This document shows positions 36,182-47,300 of a DNA stretch of 64,000 bases, piece after piece (within the stretch, counting starts at the first letter, position 1; each line of letters starts with the position of its first letter). A model generated the notes under the pieces. The model worked only from the letters and a program-made list of their open reading frames with translations, searched no databases and had not been told where the DNA came from. Source of the DNA: Portibacter lacus (GTDB taxonomy: Bacteria; Bacteroidota; Bacteroidia; Chitinophagales; Saprospiraceae); contig NZ_JAJNKA010000006.1 in assembly GCF_021533215.1 (NCBI RefSeq), forward strand, positions 248,001-312,000. The letters are read 5' to 3'. Both the position numbers and the translations under genes were made by a program.

Positions 36182-37018
36182 ATGAAATCCGAAATAATTC
36201 CTTGTTTATGGTTTGACGGTCAAGCTAAGGCGGCATCATCATTCTATGCTAGTGTTTTTAATCATGCTGAGATTCTTTCTTCTAGCGATGTAATTACTCA
36301 GCTTTCGATCAGCCGTAGAACTTATCATCTATTGGATGGAGGGCCCATGTTTAAGTTAAATGATTCTATTTCACTCTACGTTTACTGCGGTTCCGATGCT
36401 GAAATTGAACGTTTGTATCCATTGTTGATGGAGGGAGGTTCGGTTATTATGCCTTTAGGAAGTTATGGATGGTGCAGGAAATACGCAATGGTCAAAGATC
36501 AGTTCGGTGTGATTTGGCAATTGGATGTAGATCCAATCAATAACTATCAAAACATTGTACCGACGTTTTTATTTGCAAATGAACAGCGAAGCTTGATTAA
36601 TGAAGCGATGTCATTTTACCAAAGTGTCTTTCCTAATTCGATGACTTTAATGGAAGTCCCATATCCAGCAGATTCTCCAATGGAGGAGGGTAGTGTCCTA
36701 TTTGGTCAATATAAACTGAATGGTAATATATTCAATGCGATGAGTAGTTCCGAAGAGCAAAAGTTCAAATTTAATGAGGCCTTTTCGTTTGTAGTTCAAT
36801 GTGATACTCAGGAAGAAATAGATAAGTTCTGGGATGCTTTGATAAGTGACGGAGGTTCACCAAGTCAATGTGGTTGGTTAAAAGATAAGTATGGAATTTC
36901 ATGGCAAATTGTACCTGCGATTCTGGAGAAACTGATGAGTGATCCAGACAAAGCACCTTATGCAATGAAGGCGTTTCTAAAAATGAATAAGTTCGTAATA
37001 GCGGATTTAGAAGAATAG
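36182..37018 (+). CDS. Duplicated VOC/PhnB-like (3-demethylubiquinone methyltransferase-type) protein
   Basis: A 278-residue protein of two related halves. The first has PCLWFDGQAKAASSFYASVF, the second VPTFLFANEQ with MSFYQSVFPNS and later CGWLKDKYGISWQIVP. These are glyoxalase/bleomycin-resistance (PhnB-type) folds, commonly annotated as methyltransferases without evidence. The function is unknown; divergent from the sialidase-like gene upstream only by strand order. Confidence 0.8.
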   Translation: MKSEIIPCLWFDGQAKAASSFYASVFNHAEILSSSDVITQLSISRRTYHLLDGGPMFKLNDSISLYVYCGSDAEIERLYPLLMEGGSVIMPLGSYGWCRKYAMVKDQFGVIWQLDVDPINNYQNIVPTFLFANEQRSLINEAMSFYQSVFPNSMTLMEVPYPADSPMEEGSVLFGQYKLNGNIFNAMSSSEEQKFKFNEAFSFVVQCDTQEEIDKFWDALISDGGSPSQCGWLKDKYGISWQIVPAILEKLMSDPDKAPYAMKAFLKMNKFVIADLEE

Positions 37019-37067
37019 ATTGCATGCAGTTTCTACACTCGGTCTGCCAATCCAGAAAACCTTAGCA

Positions 37068-38579
37068 TTACACAAGCAAATCCTTAACCACATGACCATG
37101 GACATCGGTTAGCCTGAAGCGCCGACCTTGATGCTTAAAGATCAGCCTTTCGTGGTCTATCCCGAAAAGATGAAGTAAAGTTGCATGAAAATCATGAACA
37201 TGGACTGGGTCTTTAACCACATTGTAACTGAAGTCATCTGTTTCTCCATAAGTAAATCCAGGCTTCACGCCTGCACCTGCCATCCACATCGTAAAAGCTT
37301 TCGGATGATGATCTCGACCATAATTCTGAGGCGTTAGTTCTCCTTGAGAATACACTGTTCTGCCGAACTCACCTCCCCAGACAACAAGTGTATCTTCTAA
37401 CATTCCTCGTTGCTTCAAGTCCTTAATTAAAGCTGCATTGGCTTGGTCTGTTCGCTTACACTGCGCTCTCACTCCTCCAGGACACCCGGCGTGCTGATCC
37501 CAGCCTTGGTGATATAACTGGACGAACTTCACATCTTTTTCAAGTAGCTTTCTTGCCATCAAGCAATTCGCTGCATAGGTTCCTGGATCTCGACTATCTT
37601 CTCCATATAAGTCGAAGATGTAATCCGGTTCATCGGACATGTCCGTCACTTCGGGAACTGAAGTTTGCATTCTGAAGGCCATTTCATACTGTGCCATCCG
37701 AGCATTGATTTCTGGATCGCCATATGTATCGTGTTGTACGTTGTTTAGTTTATTTAGATAATCCAGCATTCTACGTCGATCCTTACCATCATAATTTTCA
37801 GGATCAGAGAGGTAAAGCACTGGATCTTTTCCCGATCTAAATTGAACTCCCTGATGTTCTGTTGGCAAAAATCCATTTCCCCATAACCTTGAATACAAAG
37901 GCTGACCTCCCATATTCTTCGTGACCAGCGTAATGAAAGTAGGCAGATTATCATTATCAGATCCTAAACCATAACTTAACCAAGAACCTATAGATGGTCT
38001 GCCTGGGAGCTGGTTTCCAGTCTGTAAAAAGGTTATCGCAGGATCGTGATTAATCGCATCGGTCTGCATTGATTTAATAAAGCAGAGTTCATCGACAACT
38101 TCAGCGGTATAAGGCATTAATTCACTGACCCAAGTCCTTGATTCACCATATTGCTCGAAATTCATAATTGATGGTGCGATCGGAAAGGAAGTCTGGTCAG
38201 CACTCATTCCGGTTAGTCGTTGACCTTTTCGAATAGAGGCTGGCAGATCTTGACCGAACATATCTCTCAGCTTAGGTTTGTATTCAAACATTTCTAATTG
38301 AGAAGGTCCACCACTTTGAAAAAGATAAACAATACGCTTAGCTTTTGGGAGATGATGTGGAAGGCCAAGTCTATTCTTATTATAATTCTGAAGCAGTAAT
38401 TCACCATTTGGAATACTGCTAGGACTCGCAAATGCCTTTTCAGCATTGAGCAAGGAACTTAATGCAATCGCACCAAGGCCCATTGAGGTCTTAGTCAAGA
38501 AGTTACGTCTACTCAGCTGACGTTCTACTTGCTGTAGATCAGGATTGTTAGACTTTGTTATTTCATGATTATTGCACAT
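37068..38579 (-). CDS. DUF1501 family secreted protein
   Basis: A 503-residue protein with a Tat-type signal (RRNFLTKTSMGLGAIALSSLLNA, starting around residue 24 and given here in parts as RRNFLTKTSMG then LSSLLNA). The body is the alkaline-phosphatase/sulfatase-like DUF1501 fold with YLFQSGGPSQLEMFEYKP and VVWGGEFGRT. It follows the PSD1 gene by 5 bp. This two-gene pair is common in Planctomycetes, Verrucomicrobia and marine Bacteroidota, but its reaction has not been defined to my knowledge. Confidence 0.88.
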   Translation of the reverse strand: MCNNHEITKSNNPDLQQVERQLSRRNFLTKTSMGLGAIALSSLLNAEKAFASPSSIPNGELLLQNYNKNRLGLPHHLPKAKRIVYLFQSGGPSQLEMFEYKPKLRDMFGQDLPASIRKGQRLTGMSADQTSFPIAPSIMNFEQYGESRTWVSELMPYTAEVVDELCFIKSMQTDAINHDPAITFLQTGNQLPGRPSIGSWLSYGLGSDNDNLPTFITLVTKNMGGQPLYSRLWGNGFLPTEHQGVQFRSGKDPVLYLSDPENYDGKDRRRMLDYLNKLNNVQHDTYGDPEINARMAQYEMAFRMQTSVPEVTDMSDEPDYIFDLYGEDSRDPGTYAANCLMARKLLEKDVKFVQLYHQGWDQHAGCPGGVRAQCKRTDQANAALIKDLKQRGMLEDTLVVWGGEFGRTVYSQGELTPQNYGRDHHPKAFTMWMAGAGVKPGFTYGETDDFSYNVVKDPVHVHDFHATLLHLFGIDHERLIFKHQGRRFRLTDVHGHVVKDLLV

Positions 38580-38584
38580 ACATT

Positions 38585-41500
38585 TTATCTTTTGGTAATC
38601 ATTGCGTCCGTATTCATAATTGTGCTTGCCACCACCGCATTAGCTGCAACTCTGATGCGATCTTCTTCAGACGAAATCCTAAATTGACCTGAATTAAGCC
38701 AACCATCTGCTTTTTTAGGATTTTCTGCAATCATATTATATTCTTCTTGATAGAGCGCATTTAGTCCATCTAATTCTGCAGTTAATGGAAGTCTCCCTGT
38801 CAATTTTCTGAATACCTTAGTGATTCCTTCTAGCGGATCTTTTTCAGAAAGCATCTGAACGCCGAGCACTCTAGCAGCTTCTATATATGTGGGATCATTG
38901 AGTAAAACTAGTGCTTGTAACGGCGTATTCGTTTCTTGTCGTAAAATGGTGCAGTAAGAGCGATCAGGTGCATCGAAAGTTGCTATGGTCGGATGTGGAA
39001 CAGAACGTTTCCATATCGTATACATACTTCTCCGATACAAATCTTCTCCTTTGTCCTCTTGATAGGCAGCACCATTCACTTTCCAGAGTCCTGCTGGTTG
39101 GTATGGTTTTACACTTTTGCCTCCGATGGTGTCATTCAGCAAACCAGATGCTAGAAGCACATTGTCTCTAAGCATTTCTCCAGAAAGTCGCTGTGATGGT
39201 CCTCGCGCCAGTAAAATATTATCTTCATCCCGCTCTAACATCTCCTGACTAGCTAATGATTCTTGTCTATAGGTATTAGACATCACGATCATTTTCTGAA
39301 GCGCTTTCATATCCCATCCTGACTCTATAAAATGTAAAGCTAACCAATCTAATAGCTCTGGATGACTTGGCATTTCTCCTTGGTTTCCGAAATCTTCACT
39401 CGTTTTTACCAATCCACGACCAAAGTAATTTTGCCAGAAACGGTTAACTGCTACTCGTGCGGTGAGTGGATGATCCTTATCAAATAACCATTGGGCAAAG
39501 CCGAGTCGATTTTTAGGATATTCCTCAGGCATAGGCATGATGGCTTCAGGCGTATTTGGGAAAACCTTAATGGTTCGTGCATCATACACACCTCGATCTA
39601 ATAAGTAAGCTTGAACGGGTTCTGGAGTTTCTTCCATCACCATAAGTTCTTGTATATTTTCAACGCTATCTACTAATGATTTTCTTTGCTTAACGAGTTC
39701 GTCATAAGATTTTGCTACTTCCTTAGAAACGGCACCGACATAATAATCTTTAAGGAGCTTTTTCTCTTCGTCATTTAATTCCGATGGGACTTTTTTAGTT
39801 ATATCAATAACACTTTTATGCTCACTCAAAAGCCTGATTTCTAAGGTAGTAAGTTCCTTGTTGTAAACTTTTACTTCGTCTATGATCCCTCCTTTGATTC
39901 CTTTTCCTCTCCATCGAGCGCCAAACTGAAGTGAGGGTTCGTTACTTCTGCGGAATAAAATATCTTTATAAAGCCGATCGACTTTTACCTCGGTTTCCAT
40001 TTCTTCTCCATCCACATAGAGTTTAAGTCCAGAAGCTTTGCTAGAACCATCGTAAGTGAAAGCGAAGTGAACCCATTGATCTCTAGGGAATTCCTTCTTT
40101 GTAATTTCGGTTATAGAATTGCCAGGCGCAGTATGGGCAAGCAAAATCTCGAGTTGGTTATCTACAATTTTTAAATGGTATCCGCGCCAGTTGTAGAGAA
40201 TCGAGCCATCTCCTTTGTGAAATATGTTTCCATTCTTTATTGCAGAAGGTATATTCGCCCAGACACTAATACTGAATCGTTCGTTTCTTCCAAATACACC
40301 TGTTTTTGGTAAATCTATCCAAGTATCACCATCGAATTTTACGCCGTCTCCGAATTTTCCATCTGCTATGAGCGTAAGCTGCCCCGTACCTGATTCCCTC
40401 TTCATAATGCCTTCATGATCTGGATGCAAGTGATCCTTCAGATTTCCATCATCCAGCTTAAAATAAGCAGCCAGCGAGTCGGTAGGAAGAACGGTCAATG
40501 TTTTCATATAAGACTTAGATTCAAGCCAGTTGGAAAATTTAGACTCTAAAACTTGTTCAGCACTTTTTACGCTCTTTTCCTCTGCGTCCTCTACCAAACT
40601 TTCTATGTAAGCGATCATTTCATCCTCTTCTTCAGTAGTAAGCAACATCGTAGGAACAGGCATTGCGCTATTCCATGAAATCTGACCAGACTCATTTAAA
40701 TTATTGAAGAAACTTGTCATTTCATAGAAATTCTTGTGCGAGATTGGATCGTACTTATGATCATGACATCGAGCGCAACCAACGGTTAATCCCATAAACG
40801 CCAAGCCTACAGTGCTGGCTCTATCCACGGCATATTCAATGATAAATTCTTCATTCACAATGCCTCCTTCCATATTCTGTGGATGCAATCGATTAAAAGC
40901 TGTTGCGATCCGCATTTCCTTACTTGGATTCTCTAATAGATCTCCGGCTAATTGCCAGGTTACAAATGTATCATAAGGCTTGTTTTCATTGAATGCTTTA
41001 ATCACCCAGTCTCTCCATGGAGACATATCTCTGTACCGATCGACACTATAGCCGTGTGTATCAGCAAATCGCGAAAGATCTAACCACCCCGTTGCCATTT
41101 GTTCTCCATAATGATCCGAAGACAGAAGGCGATCTACTTGTTTTTCATAGGCGTCAGGATGCTCATCATTAACGAACTCTTCTATTTCTGCTAAAGTAGG
41201 AGGCAGTCCTGTAATATCTAATGATAGTCGTCGAAGCATTAATTCTTTATCAGCTCTAGCTGCTGGTTCTAAGTTCTCAGACTCAAGCCTTTCAATCACA
41301 AAATTATCAATCGGGTTTACGACATCAGAATTATGCTGAACTTCAGGAATTTTGTATTTTTTAGGTGGAATAAATGCCCAGTGATCTTGATATTCTGCTC
41401 CATCTTTGATCCACTTGATAAGAAGTGCTTTTTCTTTATTGGTCAATGTTAGATTCGATTCGGGATCGGGCATTATAAGCTCCGCATCATCAGATAGGAT

Positions 41501-41800
41501 TCTTGTGATTAATTCACTCTTTCTGATATTTCCTGGAACGATGGCATATTTTCCAGGGGAATCCTTGAGTTCTGCATATCCTTTCTCCGCAGTATGTAAT
41601 TGTAGACCAGCTTTTATTTTCGCATTATCTGGTCCGTGACAGATGAAGCACTTATCTGAAAGTATTGGTTTAATATGCTGATTGAAATCAATGTGCTTAG
41701 GTAAGTCTTCATAAGCACTTGCCACTTCTTCTGAGATTTCTGGACCACTGCATGAGAAATGCAAAAGCAAAATCACAAAAATTCCTAATCTAATATTCAT
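38585..41800 (-). CDS. PSD1/PSCyt1 multidomain lipoprotein (cytochrome c, DUF1549, LamG, DUF1553)
   Basis: A 1071-residue protein with a lipoprotein signal ending in LHFSC. The heme site CFICHGP is at 51-57 with a PSCyt1 domain; then DUF1549 (around 150-360), a LamG/concanavalin-like domain (about 440-640) and DUF1553 (about 780-1050). Its electron-transfer and substrate roles are not known. It precedes the DUF1501 gene by 5 bp. A TATATTTG box on the minus strand at 41841-41834 lies upstream. Confidence 0.88.
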   Translation of the reverse strand: MNIRLGIFVILLLHFSCSGPEISEEVASAYEDLPKHIDFNQHIKPILSDKCFICHGPDNAKIKAGLQLHTAEKGYAELKDSPGKYAIVPGNIRKSELITRILSDDAELIMPDPESNLTLTNKEKALLIKWIKDGAEYQDHWAFIPPKKYKIPEVQHNSDVVNPIDNFVIERLESENLEPAARADKELMLRRLSLDITGLPPTLAEIEEFVNDEHPDAYEKQVDRLLSSDHYGEQMATGWLDLSRFADTHGYSVDRYRDMSPWRDWVIKAFNENKPYDTFVTWQLAGDLLENPSKEMRIATAFNRLHPQNMEGGIVNEEFIIEYAVDRASTVGLAFMGLTVGCARCHDHKYDPISHKNFYEMTSFFNNLNESGQISWNSAMPVPTMLLTTEEEDEMIAYIESLVEDAEEKSVKSAEQVLESKFSNWLESKSYMKTLTVLPTDSLAAYFKLDDGNLKDHLHPDHEGIMKRESGTGQLTLIADGKFGDGVKFDGDTWIDLPKTGVFGRNERFSISVWANIPSAIKNGNIFHKGDGSILYNWRGYHLKIVDNQLEILLAHTAPGNSITEITKKEFPRDQWVHFAFTYDGSSKASGLKLYVDGEEMETEVKVDRLYKDILFRRSNEPSLQFGARWRGKGIKGGIIDEVKVYNKELTTLEIRLLSEHKSVIDITKKVPSELNDEEKKLLKDYYVGAVSKEVAKSYDELVKQRKSLVDSVENIQELMVMEETPEPVQAYLLDRGVYDARTIKVFPNTPEAIMPMPEEYPKNRLGFAQWLFDKDHPLTARVAVNRFWQNYFGRGLVKTSEDFGNQGEMPSHPELLDWLALHFIESGWDMKALQKMIVMSNTYRQESLASQEMLERDEDNILLARGPSQRLSGEMLRDNVLLASGLLNDTIGGKSVKPYQPAGLWKVNGAAYQEDKGEDLYRRSMYTIWKRSVPHPTIATFDAPDRSYCTILRQETNTPLQALVLLNDPTYIEAARVLGVQMLSEKDPLEGITKVFRKLTGRLPLTAELDGLNALYQEEYNMIAENPKKADGWLNSGQFRISSEEDRIRVAANAVVASTIMNTDAMITKR

Positions 41801-41833
41801 TGGTGTTAAAACTATAATTGCTTACGAATAATC

Positions 41834-41841
41834 CAAATATA
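41834..41841 (-). promoter_or_regulatory. -7 promoter element of the PSD1-DUF1501 operon
   Basis: The minus strand reads TATATTTG, a full TAnnTTTG match, 34 nt before the ATG at 41800. A minus-strand TTTG is found 25 nt further upstream (41869-41866). Confidence 0.5.
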
Positions 41842-42021
41842 CAATTTATGGAATATTTTTCCATTCAAATGGACGCATGTTCCATATTAAATGTAAACTT
41901 TTGAAAAGGACGAGAAAACATTGAAAATTATGAAAAGTTAGGCATTACACAATGGCTTGTGCGTTAACTATTTGTCAGTGCATTCCACGATCTTGCTAAA
42001 ATTGTAAAATTGACCTAAAAA

Positions 42022-42579
42022 TTAAAAGAAATAAGTCTTACTTGGATTCAAATCATCTTCGAAGATGGTAACATCATCTTTGTGGATCATTATAGAACTA
42101 GCAGGAACCATTGCTGGATTAGATGGATATCGATCGTTTTTATTCACGATTTCCTTTAACTCTCCATTAGAATGCGTCAGTAAAACATTCCATCCGTTTT
42201 TCATTTGATGCGAAACGACGATGGGCGCACTCATAAAATTAAATTTATTGATAACGGTGAGGTTCATATCAAGAATTAGGAAAGTACAACCTTGGTCTCC
42301 ACAAAAATAAGAATGCAATAAACGGACAAAGATTTCATCTTCACCATCTGAATTTAGATCGATTTTGTAGAATTGGTAAGGAATGGAATCACCTGCTAAG
42401 TAGGAAGAATCTTCGAGAAAGTATTGGGTATTGAAAAAAGCATTTAATGAATCTGCTAAGATATCATCCACAGATGCTTCTGCAATGGTAACAGGAGTTT
42501 CAATATTTTCAGCGCTTTCATTTTTACATGAAAATAAGGCAAATAATACAACAATGAATAGTAAATACCTCGCTAACAT
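42022..42579 (-). CDS. Lipoprotein of unknown function
   Basis: A 185-residue protein with lipoprotein signal ending in ALFSC. It contains KIDLNSDGEDEIFV, a calcium-loop-like DxNxDG motif often found in FG-GAP or similar repeat proteins. The remainder has no motif I recognise. It starts 9 nt after the helicase gene on the same strand. Confidence 0.65.
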   Translation of the reverse strand: MLARYLLFIVVLFALFSCKNESAENIETPVTIAEASVDDILADSLNAFFNTQYFLEDSSYLAGDSIPYQFYKIDLNSDGEDEIFVRLLHSYFCGDQGCTFLILDMNLTVINKFNFMSAPIVVSHQMKNGWNVLLTHSNGELKEIVNKNDRYPSNPAMVPASSIMIHKDDVTIFEDDLNPSKTYFF

Positions 42580-42588
42580 ATATTGTGT

Positions 42589-44082
42589 TTAATATTCTTT
42601 CATTAACCGTGCTCTCAATTTAGAGACATAATCATCTCTTAACCATCTGCGATAGTTTAGTGTACTTTTAGTGATACAGTAAGAATAGTGTTTAATTCTT
42701 TGAGAAATATCATGTTCTAGTAATCTAGCTAAACTCAATGCTGTCATTAGATCTGGAGCATTTTCCTTTATGATTTCTGTATGCTGATCTAGTGATAAAG
42801 CGAGGACTTCAGTAGGTTTCCCGTGCTTCGCAACATTCTTATCATATTCCGCATAGATATCAAAATCAACCTCTTCAGAGTTTTTAAATTGTTCTCTGAG
42901 TTCATCTGGCATCACATACCGGAATTGTCTCTCGATATCTTCATCCATCACTAAATTCTGGTAGAACAAATCTGGAGATTGGAATATTTTCTGCCAATCT
43001 ACAGGAGCGTTCCATGGACCGAATCTGGCCACGTTATTCCCTAGATCAATGATCGTGAAATCTTTCTTATCACCAGTTATCCTAGAACCTCTACCGATCA
43101 TTTGGAAGTAAAGCGTCAGTGACTTAGTCGCTCTATTCATGATGATGGTATCTATAGTCGGTTCATCAAATCCAGTGGTCAATATACTTACAGAAGTAAG
43201 AATGGCATCAGGAGTTTTCTTAAACCACTTCAGAATTTCTTTCCGTTCTTTAGCACTATTTTTATTATCTAGGTGACGTATATCATAACCAGCTTCCTTA
43301 AAAGTGAGATAGACTTGCTGAGAAGTCTTGATACCGTTATTGAAAATTAGTGTTTTACTTCCTAAAGCTTTCTCTTTATATGCTCTGAGCAATAGCGAAC
43401 GCATATTAAAATCTGCATATAATCGGTCAGATGAACTTACGGTATAATCTCCATTCATTCCGATTTTAAGAGATCCAAGACCTACATTATAGACGGATAT
43501 TTTCGCTGAAGCAAGAAACTGTTGACTTATTAAATCATTTATTTGAGGACCGACGATCAGATCATCATAGTTCTCATTCATTGGTAACTTAATATTACTA
43601 CTAAGCGGAGTTGCGGTAACACCTAGAATGGTTGTTTTTTTGAAAAACTTGAAGAGTTTCGTGAAACTATTGTAGTGAGCTTCATCAATAATGACTAATC
43701 CTATGTCACTCATCACCATATCTTTATCATTAAGTCTGTTGTTCAAGGTTTCCACCATGGCAACAAAGCAAAAATATGGGTTGTCTTTCGGAAGTGTTTT
43801 TACGCTACTTTCAATGACAAGATTTTCCACACCAAATTCGGTTAACATCCTACTCGTCTGTCTTGACAATTCAATTCTGTGCGTAAGTATGAGAACTTTC
43901 TGATTTCTATTTTCTACGAATCGGCGAGTTATTTCAGAAAAAATAACGGTCTTCCCACCACCAGTTGGTAGTTGAAAAAGTAGATTATTATTTTCTTCTT
44001 TATGAGAATCAATATAATTGAATATCTCAGAAATAGATTTCGCTTGATAATCGTACAGATCTTTTTTTAGTGTAACTGAGAT
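42589..44082 (-). CDS. DEAD/DEAH-box helicase with an abnormal 5' end
   Basis: The frame codes for Walker A PTGGGKT (in NLLFQLPTGGGKTVIFSEI), DEAH in VIIDEAHYNS, and the helicase C-domain motif QMIGRGSR. The frame stays open upstream to a stop at 44095-44097 but holds no ATG, GTG or TTG before the Walker A. Canonical initiation codons appear only later (TTG 43869, inside the ATPase domain). ATC 44082 is the best sense-compatible start, but an ATG at 44101 would join the frame if one base were missing from the AAAATTTT run at 44089-44096. So either a rare start or a frameshift/sequence error. Confidence 0.65.
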   Translation of the reverse strand: MSVTLKKDLYDYQAKSISEIFNYIDSHKEENNNLLFQLPTGGGKTVIFSEITRRFVENRNQKVLILTHRIELSRQTSRMLTEFGVENLVIESSVKTLPKDNPYFCFVAMVETLNNRLNDKDMVMSDIGLVIIDEAHYNSFTKLFKFFKKTTILGVTATPLSSNIKLPMNENYDDLIVGPQINDLISQQFLASAKISVYNVGLGSLKIGMNGDYTVSSSDRLYADFNMRSLLLRAYKEKALGSKTLIFNNGIKTSQQVYLTFKEAGYDIRHLDNKNSAKERKEILKWFKKTPDAILTSVSILTTGFDEPTIDTIIMNRATKSLTLYFQMIGRGSRITGDKKDFTIIDLGNNVARFGPWNAPVDWQKIFQSPDLFYQNLVMDEDIERQFRYVMPDELREQFKNSEEVDFDIYAEYDKNVAKHGKPTEVLALSLDQHTEIIKENAPDLMTALSLARLLEHDISQRIKHYSYCITKSTLNYRRWLRDDYVSKLRARLMKEY

Positions 44083-44184
44083 AAGATTAAAATTTTAGCA
44101 TTTAAAAAGTTGCAATATTACAGACTTTACTTGGATTTATAGTCTCAGCAACGCATCCTTTTTTAAAAATTATGCCTTTTTACA

Positions 44185-44192
44185 CAAAATTA
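44185..44192 (-). promoter_or_regulatory. -7-like element upstream of the helicase gene
   Basis: The minus strand reads TAATTTTG, matching TAnnTTTG, about 85 nt before the ATG at 44101. No convincing -33 element. The rest of the 277-bp spacer to 44378 shows nothing else I can name. Confidence 0.3.
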
Positions 44193-44378
44193 ATATTTAG
44201 ACGACATCTAAAAGTTATAACAAGAACCTTGTATTTGATTGATATTCAGAACCAAAATCTTAACTAAATTCTTTACTTGCCTTGAAGATAAATAAAGAGA
44301 TTAATTAAGATTTTGACTTTGAATAATTGGTTGATATGAATAAGAATCCAATTTTAATCTACTTTATATAAAATTGAC

Positions 44379-47300
44379 TTATTGAATATCGTAGGATTTT
44401 AATAATTCTTCAGCAGTATAGTATCCTTCTTTGCCATCATTTCTCAATCGTTTGATCAAGTCAGGACTTACAACAGATGCTTTATTCCCGAAAGAATTTC
44501 TCACAAATGTAAGGACGTCCGCAATTTCTTGATCATTTAAGATTTCTTGGTATGGAGGCATAGGAACTTGACCTGGAAATTCCTGACCATTCACAGTTAT
44601 CGGTCCATATATTCCGTGGAGCACTATTCTTGCTAGAACTTCAGCGCTTTCTGTAACCCATTCAGAATTTTTCAATGGAGGATAACCAGAACTAACGAGT
44701 CCATTTCCATCCGACTGGTGACAAGTCTGACAGTAACTTTCTCTTTCATAAATTTCCTTTCCTCTGATATATGAAGCTAACTCTTCATCTTTCAAAGATG
44801 AGTCAATTACTGGATCTGGATCATCCGAAACGTCTCTGTTGTTCAAGTGGGCAAGACCATATTGGTATGATTTCTTCATCCAATCATCAAGAGGATGCAA
44901 TGCGATTTCATTGAATACACTATTTCCCTCTTTAGGACTTAACCACGAAGCAGCGACCATCGTTTCTAGACGCACCCGACTGTTCTCGTCATTGGCTGCG
45001 GCCTTGAAAAGATCAAGGTAATCACTGACCTTATCTGTATTATATCTAAGCACTCTTACTGCTGCAGTTCTTACTCTAAAGTTCTGAGCTTTTAATAGTT
45101 TTTTCAATAATTCTTCATCTACACTGTTCGCTCCCCAGCTCACCCAAAGACCTTCTAATAGTAATCTTTCATATTCAGGAGAAGATTGATCTAAACCATC
45201 TATCCATGTAGATAATGCGGACATCACTTTTCCAGAATCCTTACCTCTTAGCACTCTTTTAGATCTATATCTGGTTCTATATTCTGGTAATTTTAAGTTC
45301 TCTAATAATTCTTCTATACTTGCTCCATACACTTTAGCAGGTTCTACTAAAGGTCGAGAAGGGTAGGTAACTCTGTATATTCTGCCATGTGCATGATCTC
45401 TCAGTGGATCTCTTGCATTATGTTGCATGTGTCCTATTAAGATGTTGTGCCAGTCTGCTATATATAAAGAACCATCCGGTGCAAATTCTAAATCTACAGG
45501 TCTGAAGTTTCCATCTGTACTTCTAATTAAATCTTGAACCCATTCCGTACCATATCCTGTTCCATTTTCCAGCATTCTATGTTGCTTCGTTCCAAGAAAT
45601 CCTATAGTGTTGTTAACTAAAAGATCACCTTGAACATCATCTGGGAAATGTCGACTACTCACAAATTCAATACCCGAAGTTGGTCTCACTCTGTGTTCTC
45701 CCTTGATCAATTTTTCAGTTAATGGAGTTGAGAATCCGTAACGTGGTTTCACAGTAGATGGCATCATCCAACTGAAATCAGGTCCCGAAGTATGAATGAA
45801 AAAATTCTGTCCCCAATCATCAAATGCAATTCCCCAAGGATTAGGAATCGGAAGGTTAGCCGTTCTTTCTAGTTTTTTCTTTGCTGGATCATATCTGAAG
45901 AATCCTCCATTCGTTCCTCGAATCGTTCCATAAGGTGTTTCTACACTAGTATGAAGAAAGACTCCTTCTCCCATATAGATGGCTCCAGAAGGGTCAGCTG
46001 TAAATGCACTTATAGCATGGTGTGTATCGTGATCGTCAAATCCGCTTAGTAGAATTTCTTCTTTATCAGCATGATCGTCACCATCAGTATCTATCAGTAA
46101 TTTCAGGTTAGTTCCTTGAGAAATATACACGCCTTCAGGAGCGATTTCGAAACCAATCGGAAGATGTAACTTATCCGCAAAAACAGTTTGCTTATCAGCC
46201 TTGCCATCGTTATCCGTATCTTCAAAGATTAGGATCTTATCATTAGGCTTTTTGTCACCTGGTTTGTAGTGAGGATATGATGGCATAACTGCAACCCATA
46301 ATCTTCCTTTATCATCGAAGCTTACTTGTACAGGATTCGCTAAGTCAGGAAATTCTTTTTCAGAGGCAAATAATTCTATTTTATAACCTTCTGCAACGGT
46401 AATGGTCGCTAATGCATCGTCACCATATTTATAAGCTTGATCTTCAATGTTCTTAGGCTTATAATTGGTTTCAACTGGAGGTAGAACTGGTGTGCTCTCA
46501 TCTTTTTGTTCAAGGTCTGTTTCGATACCTTCTAATGCACTCCATATAGCAGAGTCCCGAAGTGAAGTCATTGCCCTAATTTTATCTATTTCATTTGGGT
46601 AGTTATCAGGCCCGAAAGGCTCGTATCTTCTACCGTAAACGTGCACGCCATTAGGTACTTTAATGTCGTTATGCCACATCCAATTTTTTTCTTGAACATA
46701 ATCATGAACAAGCTCCTTATTTTTTGAATTGTTCTTTTGGCCAGTGAAAATATGATCGACTAAGTATTCACCAAGCTTCTCATATCCGCTATCACTTAAT
46801 TGTAGACCGTCTACAGTGTAGTCATTCCATGTTTTAGTAACGTCATAAATATTAAGAAATGGGACACCTTTTTCTAAAGCCACTTCGGCCATAGCTTTAG
46901 TATACATTTCTAAATTCTTATTTGTTTCTACACCGTCTGGTAAGTCCATTTTAGCACTAAGGTCTTCGAAATGTGTCGGTGAAATTAATATAAGCTTGGC
47001 CGGGCTGTTACCATTATATTTCTGTGCCAATGTATGATCAATAAAAGCCCGAAGTTCATCTTTATAATTGGACAGTCCAGCATATCCAGCGTACGATTCT
47101 GTAAAGCCGAAAAATGCTAAGATGTAATCTGTATTAAGATGGGTTAGCCATTCATCTGGCGTCATAAAGTCACCTCGACTTCCTGAACCTTTCGTTTCTT
47201 CATCATAAAATGCTTCTGCTCCAGGAAATGCCCAAGGCGATTTTCTAGAGGAATGTGGGCGAAAACCAGGAGTATCTCCTCCATCGCACATATTTCGAAT

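Noticed and set aside
37068-41800. Transposon or other mobile element carrying the DUF1501/PSD1 pair
   Set aside because: No transposase, integrase or flanking terminal repeats are visible; the pair is common in free-living aquatic bacteria.
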